64,000 bases of DNA from Tribonema minus (Eukaryota > Sar > Xanthophyceae > Tribonematales > Tribonemataceae): the NCBI GenBank assembly GCA_017506865.1, contig JAFCMP010000157.1:1-64000 (forward strand), in the 5' to 3' direction. This document shows, in pieces, positions 54,950 through 62,500 of this stretch. Every line of letters starts with the position of its first letter. Within the stretch, counting starts at the first letter, position 1. The notes under the pieces were generated by a model. The model searched no databases. It was not told the DNA's origin and saw only the letters and a list, made by a program, of their open reading frames with translations. A program made the position numbers and the translations under genes.

Positions 54950-56059
54950 ACTGCCGCTGCTGCCGCTGCCGCTGCTGCTGCTGCGCATTGCTGCTGGTGC
55001 TGCGCGCACTACTGCTGCTGCTGAGCGTCGCTGCCGCCGCGTGCAAAGCGGCGTCACACAGGCAGCGCCGCCAGCGCCGTGCAGCAATCCTGTTGCGCGT
55101 GCTGTTGTCCGTGGCACACGCAGCTTCTGCACGAGCCCATCCGTGTGGCAAGGGCGAATTTCTACGTAGCCCTCGACATGACCCCTAGCCAAATCCTTTT
55201 CCGTAGTTCCAGGCAGTGCGCACAACGAAGCTGACGACTTTCACGCACGCGCAGCACTGACGCGTGTGCGGATGCACAGTGCATCGGTGATCCGGCTTGT
55301 GCTGCACTAGCTCAACTAACACATATTCACAGGGAAGAAAACTGGTCTGATGTGAAGGGCATCGAGCTCGGTGCGTCAGCCATAACCAGCTAGTCACTCC
55401 AGAACTGCTCACCATCAGATACATGCGTGATGTAAATGCGAGGCAGGATTGGCGCAGTCCAGCAAAATTTGACACGTTTCGAAAGTCAAGGAAACCAACG
55501 CTCAGGCCCAGATACAGAATCATCAGTATTGCTTGGCCCTGCCTTGTAGTGATTGCTGCACACAATGAGTCGACTATGAGCAATCGCCATTGAGCGCATA
55601 ATGAGCAGGTGGTTCACCTCGTGTTTTGGTGCTGTTGTTGAAGGAGGCGCCGGTCGGCGCCGAAGTATTAGAGGGCCTCAGGCGCAGATCTCCACTGACA
55701 GACTGGCTGACAGCTGACTGACTAGACGCAGCAGCCAGCATCTCCTTCCCGCTGCTCTGCACCTGCACCACCGCGCCCGCTCCAGCGTTCTCCTTATCGC
55801 ACGAACCCTCGCTGTCAACCGCCATTTTCTCAAGTGTGTCCGATTCTGGCACCATGGGGATCGCATCGCCCCCTGCTAAATCCATGGCTACATCTGCGCC
55901 TAGATGTGCCTCCGTGCCGCTCTCCGGGGAGGTGTACCTGCCAAACATGCGAAGCATTTGGCTGCTGCGAGGCTGTCTCGCTTCTGGCGCGAAGTCAATT
56001 TGAGCTCTAGAGGATGCTTGAACAGCAGATATCGTCCTCGCTGGCGATGCCCTACCCAA
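38311..56059 (-). CDS. TPX2: TPX2-family spindle assembly factor (3' end unresolved)
   Basis: Fourteen minus-strand exons join in phase: 56059-55618, 54683-54501, 52510-52420, 51260-51104, 50691-50533, 49182-49091, 48186-48102, 47317-47133, 46461-46342, 45324-45252, 44210-44070, 42262-42126, 40420-40350 and 38464-38311. They give at least 696 residues; vertebrate TPX2 has about 750. TPX2 hallmarks recur: LSKPTASSMSRARS; DKPLTNPTSPNF; YVPKLTVPVAFNL; EELRNYKFKALPFN; KPLTVPKEPKFATDARLRG; KALPMPDYS; LTEPVAPRLATQDR; ARPMPDMS; RPLTETHEFNM; KFVAKPIDLRP, with charged coiled-coil stretches between. The family binds microtubules and activates Aurora kinase downstream of Ran. The N-terminal exon (MGRASPARTISAVQ, later DKENAGAG) is acidic and disordered, and its link to the family is by phase and position only. 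Exon 2 appears to use a GC donor. The acceptor of exon 7 (ccagag) is the weakest site. Confidence 0.85.
38995..39830 (+). mobile_element. Retroelement fragment with hairpin and A-rich tail
   Basis: Two diverged direct copies (about 39230-39330 and 39500-39610) share caccagtgcctggYRcYYag, then gtcctcagttctgggcgctg. The sequence ends in gggcttttcgcgccc and aattaataaaagtaca, which matches the tails of the elements at 8.01, 8.43 and 9.40 kb. A further 35-bp direct repeat (gacactatcttggg...acccttgattgtt) lies upstream at 38662 and 38962. It sits in the TPX2 intron and is antisense to it. Confidence 0.5.
40022..40070. repeat. Telomere-like (CCCTAA)n array
   Basis: About seven uninterrupted CCCTAA units, the cleanest telomere-type array in the window. 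It lies inside a TPX2 intron and not at a chromosome end. Clear coding sequence continues on both sides. Confidence 0.93.
40205..40920 (-). repeat. Echoes around TPX2 exon 13
   Basis: Upstream copies of the acceptor and exon start (ctgaccaatcag, then ctcggaggggcgca) lie at about 40583-40615, 40745-40785 and 40873-40915. Each carries the same intron tail (tgcctctgtcgctct). A downstream copy of the exon end and donor (acaaggaagtggaag, then gtcagtgttgaag) lies at about 40212-40250. Confidence 0.88.
41955..42035 (-). repeat. 3' echo of TPX2 exon 12
   Basis: The exon 12 end (cggaggcgcgccccgcgacg, then agggccaaggcgaacgcatt) and donor (caggtgaattcatgaatg) are repeated here. The surrounding intron consists of repeated tcatgaat words on both sides of the true donor. 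Confidence 0.82.
42350..43030 (-). repeat. 5' echoes of TPX2 exon 12
   Basis: Five or more copies of the acceptor plus exon start (ccgccgacaacag, then atagaggcggagacagag) occur at about 42360-42450, 42520-42605, 42680-42725, 42815-42860 and 42975-43020. The first two extend through most of the QIEAETERAAHDAHF region. TTAGGG-type words separate the copies. Confidence 0.9.
43190..43985 (-). repeat. 3' echoes of TPX2 exon 11
   Basis: At least six copies of the exon 11 end, coding GMDRHFAAEAELAAK, then gtRcg or gtg, lie at about 43190-43235, 43320-43350, 43462-43515, 43640-43690, 43785-43830 and 43922-43975. They alternate with similar intron words (catactgctgYttYatgat, ctcaagtatg). The period is roughly 140 bp. 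Confidence 0.92.
44235..44790 (-). repeat. 5' echoes of TPX2 exon 11 with TTAGGG spacers
   Basis: Four copies of the acceptor and exon start (gcaggtggtcgcgYgcccca, then tgccYgacatgtcgg) occur at about 44275-44335, 44405-44475, 44597-44655 and 44735-44780. TTAGGG-type arrays lie next to them at about 44236-44255 and 44560-44580. The nearer copies retain the ASDRPLTE codons. Confidence 0.92.
45180..45665 (-). repeat. Echoes around TPX2 exon 10
   Basis: Upstream copies of the acceptor and exon start (gaggggggacgtcaagtggg, then aggcccaaggcgcgcatcgc) lie at about 45465-45515 and 45615-45665. A short downstream copy of the exon end (cgctgcccaggagg) lies at about 45178-45200. Confidence 0.8.
45885..46275 (-). 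repeat. 3' echoes of TPX2 exon 9
   Basis: Copies of the exon 9 end (cggtggcgccgcgcctggca, then acgcaagacag and gtgac) lie at about 46238-46275, 46130-46175, 46022-46075 and 45890-45945. They are joined by gagtgag microsatellite, which resembles a run of reiterated donor sequence. Confidence 0.8.
46725..47012 (-). repeat. 3' echoes of TPX2 exon 8
   Basis: Copies of the exon 8 end, coding PLSTEERELEEMKAHPVK, then gtaag or gtgag, lie at about 46845-46910, 46718-46785 and 46955-47010, with a weaker one at about 46590-46640. The cgcgccgcgcccattgagca segment upstream is included in each. Confidence 0.88.
47385..47425 (-). repeat. 5' echo of TPX2 exon 8
   Basis: This repeats the acceptor and first codons of exon 8 (catgaccccacctcagctgc, then tggcgtcccagggctc). 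The adjoining intron word (cttcacatttgaactt) is duplicated too. Confidence 0.85.
47700..47800 (-). repeat. 3' echo of TPX2 exon 7
   Basis: The copy encodes KFATDARMRGPPAGANND, against KFATDARLRGPPAGASNE in the exon. The true donor (aatgtgagc) has become acttgagc in the copy. The next intron bases (tttgYctt) are also retained. Confidence 0.88.
48570..49000 (-). repeat. 3' echoes of TPX2 exon 6
   Basis: About six copies of the exon 6 end (tacaagttcaaggcgctgcc, then Rttcaacaagtgag) lie at about 48578-48605, 48645-48690, 48750-48775, 48808-48850, 48893-48925 and 48965-49005. The nearest copies preserve the donor. Confidence 0.88.
49305..49535 (-). repeat. 5' echoes of TPX2 exon 6, with TTAGGG words
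   Basis: Copies of the acceptor and exon start (tgcgcagaaacggaagctac, then cgatgagct) lie at about 49308-49345 and 49475-49505. TTAGGG words flank the second copy (49446-49462, 49515-49538). Further TTAGGG words occur at 49746-49835. Confidence 0.85.
50265..51035 (-). repeat. Echoes around TPX2 exons 4 and 5
   Basis: About 50265-50345 repeats the exon 5 end (gcacggcgcgggcagcggcc, then tgcccctta and the donor region). About 50795-50850 repeats the exon 5 acceptor and start (gctgccgcag, then aaccagagactcgg). About 50950-51035 repeats the exon 4 end (agcgctcgtcggcgtgcata, then cgcacagcgacaagccgctc and gacggtg). Confidence 0.85.
51395..51900 (-). repeat. 5' echoes of TPX2 exon 4
   Basis: Four copies of the acceptor and exon start (gcagggccatgcggaggcgt, then aatgaggtggcgcg) lie at about 51395-51440, 51555-51605, 51690-51740 and 51850-51895. 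They are separated by similar filler with tagggttgaagtta-type words. Confidence 0.88.
51975..52420 (-). repeat. 3' echoes of TPX2 exon 3 with (GAGT)n donor repeat
   Basis: Five or more copies of the exon 3 end (gagggcagcgctcatacgcg, then aacagatgaa) are each followed by gtgagtgagtgag. They lie at about 52060-52085, 52110-52150, 52180-52215, 52240-52300 and 52315-52375. The tetranucleotide microsatellite is in register with the donor sequence gtgagt, which suggests that the donor itself seeded it. Confidence 0.9.
53330..54460 (-). repeat. 3' echoes of TPX2 exon 2 with CCCTAR spacers
   Basis: Copies of gcgcagccgcagcgtcgaca, then gcgcaggcRagtgg, occur at about 53515-53580, 53700-53735, 53910-53985, 54110-54180 and 54280-54345. 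Between them lie CCCTAG and CCCTAA words and gcgcctRacccta. The copies extend about 70 bp into the exon part. On the plus strand the block is an open frame ending at 54624, which I regard as less likely to be the coding sense. Confidence 0.75.
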
Positions 56060-56557
56060 GAATCCCTAACCAAACGCCTTCGCCTAACCGCACACCACGC
56101 TCCGTCTGCTGCCGAGCGCTGTCTGCCCTTCACTCACTGCCAGCTAAATTTCAATAATCGCCAACTGCCAAACCTTCGGCTGCCCCGATATAGGGCGCTC
56201 GCGTTTTAAAGCGGAATGTAACTGTAAAATGTGTCAGTCAAGAAATCAGCTTGTGATTGGCTGTCAGCTCACCAATCTCGCGCTTCTTTACCGGTTAGTG
56301 TGCAGGAATCTTCGCTGATTGAGAGATGGTAACATGTCGCGGCAATCCTACAGGAGCTGGCGATGGATGTATGCGAAACTCTTGGCAGGAACTGCATGTT
56401 GCCTCCAGCGCCGGGAGGCTGCAGCTCTACAACAGGAGGCGCACCTGGCAGCAAACACACAATCACCAAGGCGGCTGATACCGATAGCACCGTTGATTCA
56501 GCGCTGCTGCATCGATATCGTCGACACAGCGCTGCTGCATCAGTATTGGCTTGAAGC
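56060..56557. promoter_or_regulatory. Bidirectional promoter region, TPX2 / kinase gene
   Basis: 498 bp separate the divergent start codons of the TPX2-family gene and the AGC-kinase gene. It contains cgatatagggcgc (about 56187) and gttttaaagcgg (about 56203), A/T-rich words that could act as core elements. Tandem copies of gcgctgctgcatcRatat lie at about 56500-56545, just before the kinase start. Confidence 0.45.
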
Positions 56558-59500
56558 ATGAGCACCGCTCGTTGCAATGGCCGCTGGGCAGAACTTTTGT
56601 TCGGCAAGCTGGCCGCGAAGGCCAAGGGAAAGGACGAGAGAGACGAGGAGGGCGAGCTTGGTGCGTCCAAGCACAAGAAAGAGACGCCTTCCAATAAGAC
56701 CAAGGTGAGCCTCGAGCGACAGTACATGTGTTGACCTGTTGAAGGTGTGCACCTAAACGTTAGCTCTGCTCCGAGAAGCCAGCGGACTGCGAGCTTTGTT
56801 TTGGCGAGGCGAAACACACTAGCTCAATGCTCAAGGCTCCCCTCGAGCTGTTTGATCGTACTTGGCACCGTCAATTATATCAGCGGTTCCGGCAGTAGTA
56901 CTTCTTCTGTGCACATGCGCATGCAGCCGATGATCGGCATTCAGCTGGACACTGTGTCCTTTGCATGACATGCAGTCATGCATACCGCCAAGCCCATCAC
57001 ATGGCGCAACGTGAGCTGCCGCTCACTGGTGATGCCATTCATGATGCTGGTACATCAGGTTGATGATACTTCCATATGATACATGCCGTTCTGAGTTGTC
57101 TGAAATTTTATGTGCCGCAAGGCGCCATGCTCACTTCATGTACTTGCAATTTGAACTTCTGCGCAGCGTTCGCTAGCTGTTGGCATGGCCTCTCCTGCTA
57201 ATAATATACAGGCGTTCGCATACACGTGCTGTAGTGCGTGCCATTCTGATAGCACCACTGCGCGCTGATGTTGGTCTCACACTTATACTATGCACGTGGA
57301 GGAAGTAGAGATTGTTACTTCAAGCGGTGCAAAAGTACAAGTGATTCACCTACTTAGTACGCTCTCGAGAGGCCCACACCCCACGAGTCCGCAAGAACAC
57401 TCACAATACTCTCTGCAACGATGCGAATGTGTTGATGAAGTACGTGTGTCCCAACCCACACAGCTGGTTCGACTGAGCAGTCTTGAGCGCCGCTGTGCTG
57501 AGCGCTGCTGTGCTGCATCATAACCGAAGCGCCATGGCGTGCGCATCTACGTGTGCTACTCATGCGCGTCCGCAGTACTGCAACACCCGCTGGCACATAC
57601 TGCCCCCGCTGTTGTCAGCCGGGTTATGCTGGCCTCACGGGTGCTGAGCGCTGACGATGCAGCCCCAGTCAGGATGGTCACTGGTTCAATGCACTCTCCA
57701 ATTCAAAATCCCCAGTAGCTGAGACCGAGTATTGTGCACTTCAGGGTACTTGAGATGGACTACACACGTCCCGCACACAAGCACCGCAGCTGTACCGCCG
57801 TCAGGGTTGGTTGGAATTATCGGTGCCTCTGGAAGTTCACATCACTAATGTCTGGGTGCCACGCGCTTTGAGTCCGCAAGCCTCTAAATAAGCACAGAGC
57901 TGCGGCAGCATCGCTCAGTCACAAAAGCGCATCAGCGCTCCGCAACAGGCAACAACTCGTTGAGTACTGACTGCCTTCGCACCTGAGCACTGCTGCTGCT
58001 GCTGCGAGAAGTACTTGCGCTTCTGAGCGCTGCTGTCATCTTGCCGACCCGCTGCACGCAAGCGAGCCGCTGCGCCCTCTGAAGCAATCATTGAGCAGTG
58101 CTGCGCACCGACTGCGCGCAGGAGCGCTGGAGGTGGAGGTTAGGGTTAGGGTTAGGGTTGAGGGTAGGGGTAGGGTCAGGGTAGGGTTGGTATTAGGGGC
58201 CGATTCTCGTTTGCTTCTCTCTCTGTCGCACAGCGGCCATTTCTCAGTGTCCCTTCTATGCTGATCCTCTTGTTGAGCAATAATGCAGCTTATTACCTAC
58301 ATACCCATCGCACCATGCGTCCTCCGCTACTGCTGACCCTGACCCTACTGGTGCCGACCTTCCTAGCTTTACATGCCACTTCCGTGTCCGCGTGCGCACT
58401 GGTTCGTTCGTGAAGGCGCAACAGTGCTCAGCCGTGCCCGCATACGTACGCCTGTCACACATATCGCCGTTTTGTCCATTCCTGTGACAACGGGGGCAAG
58501 CGGCCCTCCCACGCCAGATACCTTCGCAGCAACATTGCTCAGTCGTGCTTGCATACCTACCGTATGCTCGTCTCATCCGCACTAATGTGTGCGCGAGCGC
58601 AACGGACTAATGCGCACGACGGCTCGCGTGACCCGTGCCGAGGGCCAAGGTTACCTCGTCACTCAGTAATCCGCAGCTGTCATTTCTGGGGGCACCCGAT
58701 CTCCCTCACCTCTGTACGCATACACTAGCGCTGAACCTCACCCCCCTGCCCTAACCTTGAACGCTCGTCGGTGACGGCCTTGCATGCAGCCACAGCAGGG
58801 GGCAAGGACGGGCACACTTCAGTTGCCACTCGACTCGGGCGCTTACGTTAAAACCCTCCACCCTCATCGGCGCTTGCCATCACAGCTCTAACAAGGGACT
58901 GCACACCAAGCTTCTGGGCGCGCGCCGCGACCTCGGCGTAACCCTAATGATAACCTAACCCTAACCCAAGTCCACCCCTAACCCCTTGAGTGCCCCCCCC
59001 CCCGCACGCAACTGCAGCCGAGCAAGGGCCTGCGCGCCACGATCCTGGGCAGCGGCGCGCGCCGCGACCCGGCCGACGCCTGCTGCAACACAGTGCTCAG
59101 CACCTACACACAACCTTCAAGCCTAGTTTCAACCCTAACCCCCCAATCCTGACCCCCGGCAGTGCTCGTCCTCCGCACGTAACCGCAGCCGGTCAAGGGC
59201 CTGCGCGCCAAGATCCTGGGTGGCGGCACGCGCCACGACCCCCTCAACGTGACCATACTTATAACACCACCCTACACCCTACCCCCCTAACCCCAACTGC
59301 AACCCTCCCCCCCGCACGTAACAGCAGCCGGGCAAGGGCCCGCGCGCCAAGATCCTGGGCGGCGCGCGCCGCGACCCCGCCGACATAACCCTAACCGCAA
59401 TTCAATCTCTAACCCCAACCCCCTAACCCTCATAAATGCTTGCTCCTGTCCGTAACCGCAGCCGGGCAAGGGCCTGCGCGCCAAGATCCTGGGCGGCGGC

Positions 59501-62500
59501 GCGCGCCGCGACCCCGCCGCCGCCGCCGACGCCTGCGGCGACACTGCGCTCAGCCCCTACACACAACTTTAAACCCTAATTTGGACCCTAGCCCCCAATT
59601 CTAACCCCCGGCATTGCTGGTCCCTCGCACGTAACCGCAGTCAGGCAAGGGCCTGCGCGCCAAGATCCTGGGCGGCGGCGCGCGCCGCGACGCCGCTGAC
59701 GCCGACGCCTGCGGCGACACCGCGTTCAGCCCCCGGTCCAACGCGCGCACCGGCAGCTTCAGCAGCGACAGCGGCAGCCACTTCAACTTCAACATCAGCA
59801 CGCCCACCAGCGACGGCAGCCTGGACTTTGGCAGCGGCGGCGGCGGCGGCAGCGGCGGCAGCGGCTGCGGCGGCGGCGCGGCGGCGTGGTCGCACAGCGC
59901 GCACCCTGCTCTGACGCCGCGCAGCGCGACGCGGGACGCGCTGCTCAACCCGAATATGTGAGTTGAAGTTGAAGTTGAAGTTGCAGCGACAGTTGGGCAG
60001 GTAGGTGTTGCACACGGTACGCCCTGCTCAATCCCACATGTGAGTTGATGTGATCTTGCCCCTACAGTACATCCCCTAGAATTCTTGTAGTGTAGGTGGG
60101 TGTGCCTGACAGCGTGACACGCACGGCACCCTTATTTACGCCGTTCTCTGTGCCGCTCTGCCTCGCGACTCAGACTCAGCCCGCCCAGCAGCGTCAATCA
60201 ACGCAACAACGATGTGACACTAATGGTGCTGTTGTTTATGTTGTTATCAACGTCTTCTCCCCGCGACTCTGCCTCGCGACTCAGAGACTCAGCACCCCCA
60301 GCAGTGTCAATTCAATGAACCGACACTCACGGCACCATTACTTGTGCCGTTCTCCCGTGACTCTGCCGTGACTCTGCCTCGCGACTCACACTCAGCCCGC
60401 CCAGCAGCGTCAAGTCGACGCAACACCCTTTTGGCACTGCCCCCCCCCCCCCCCCATGTATCAACGCTGTTCTCCCTGCGACTCTGCCTCGCCACTCAGA
60501 GACGCAGCCCCCCCTAGCAGCGTCAGCTTGATGAACCAACACTCCCGGCACCATTTATCAACGCTGTTCTCCCCGCGACTCTGCCTCGCGACTCGGACTC
60601 AGCCCACCCAGCCGCATCAAGTCAACGCAACACCATTGTGACACTGATGGTGCTGATGATCTCCCCGCCATTGCCGCAGTCAACGCAACACCGTTGTGAC
60701 ACTGACGGCATCATTTATTTACGCTGTCCTCCCGCGACTCTGCCCCGCGACTCAGGCTCAGCCTGCCCAGCAGCGTCAAGTCAATGCAACACCATTGTGG
60801 CACTGACGTTACTGTTATCAATGCCGTTCTCCCCGCCACTGCCTCGGTCAACGCATTACCTTGGTGACATGTATGGTGCTGCTGCTGTTAATGCCTCCCA
60901 TCTATCAACACTGTTCTCCCCGCCACTCTGCATTGCGACTCAGACTCAGCCCGCCCAGCAGCGTCAAGTCGACGCCGGCGCGCCGCGGCAGCGTCAAGTG
61001 CCTCGAGCGCGACCAGCGCGCGCAGGAGCAGCAGCAGCAGCACCAGCGCGAGCGCCGCCACTCGCGCAGGGTGTCCGTGCGCGCGCGCGACCTGTCCAAG
61101 CTCACGCCGCTGCGCATCCTCGGCACCGGCGGCTTCGGCGCCGCCGTCCTTGTGGAGGACAGGTGGGCGATGAAGTTTGATTTGAAGTTTGAGTTGCAGT
61201 TAGTATTTATAAGCGCAGGGTGTCCGTGCGCTCGCGCGACCTGTCCAACCTCACGCCGCTGCACATCCTCGGCACCGGCGGCTTCGGCAGCACCGTTTTG
61301 GTAGAGGACAGGTGCGCATGAGGGCTATAGATCTTGGCTGCGGTCAGGGCTTGAGTTGTTGTGCGGGGTGGGCTTCGACCTAGTGCAGGATGTCCGAGAG
61401 CTGCAGCGCTCACAAGCTGCACCGTAACCGTAGCCCTCTGCTGGCGCAAGCGCAGCAAAAGTGACGGCGCGCGCGCTTGGCCCTGAGGGCCTCAGTGATC
61501 AGTGCTCACATGCCGCACCCTAGCCCTAACCTCGACCCCCAACCTCCCAGTGCGAACCCGGCACGATTTTTGTGCGCAGGGTCTCAGTGCGCAGCATTGC
61601 TAACCCTGATTTCGACCGTTGTTGAGTAAACACTTGCGCGGACGCCGCAGGCGCGACAGCACGCGTTTCATGCTCAGGAGCTCAGCACTCGTGCGTCGTG
61701 CGTCACACTGTGGACCTCATCTCAACTCTACCCTTAGTCCTAATCCTACTGTTGTGCTAACTGTAATCCTCGCCGCAGACGCGACGACGCGCGCTTTGCG
61801 CTGAGGGCACCAGCGCTCAGCACTCGTGTCACACCCCAGCCCCAACCCTAACCCTACTGCTTGTGCTAACCCTAAGCTCAACTCTAACCCTTGCCGCAGA
61901 CGCGACGGAGCGCGCTTCGTGCTCAAGGCACCAGTGCTCAACACTCACATAACACCCCAACCCTGATCCTACCCCTACACCTTAGAGACCTAACCCTAAC
62001 TCAACTCTGATCCTTGCCGCAGACGTGACGGCGCGCGCTTTGTGCTCAAGGCCGTGCGGAAGGCGCGCCTGCAGGCAAACGAGACCTCCGCGGCGACCGC
62101 GCAGACTGAGAGGCGCATCCTGGAGCAGGTAGCTACCCCTAACTCTCACCCTAGCCCTAACCCCAACACTAGCCTACCAAAAAAAGCAACCCTAGTGTTA
62201 GGGCGAACGAGACCTCCGCAGCGACCGCACAGACGGAGAGGCGCATTCTCGAGCAGGTATTGAACCCCATACCGTCGCTATCATTTTCAGCCTGCGTCAA
62301 ATATGAAACCTAACCCTAGCGTCAGGGCGAACGAGACCTCCGCGGCGACCGTGCACACGGAGAGGCGCGTTCTCGAGCAGGTCAGCCAGCAATATCTAAC
62401 CCTAAACCCTGGCCCTCGTCTAACCCTGAGGCCAAGAGGCGCATTTTGGAGCAGGTAGCCAACCCTCCCTTATTTTGACCTTAGCCCTAGCCAAACCTTG

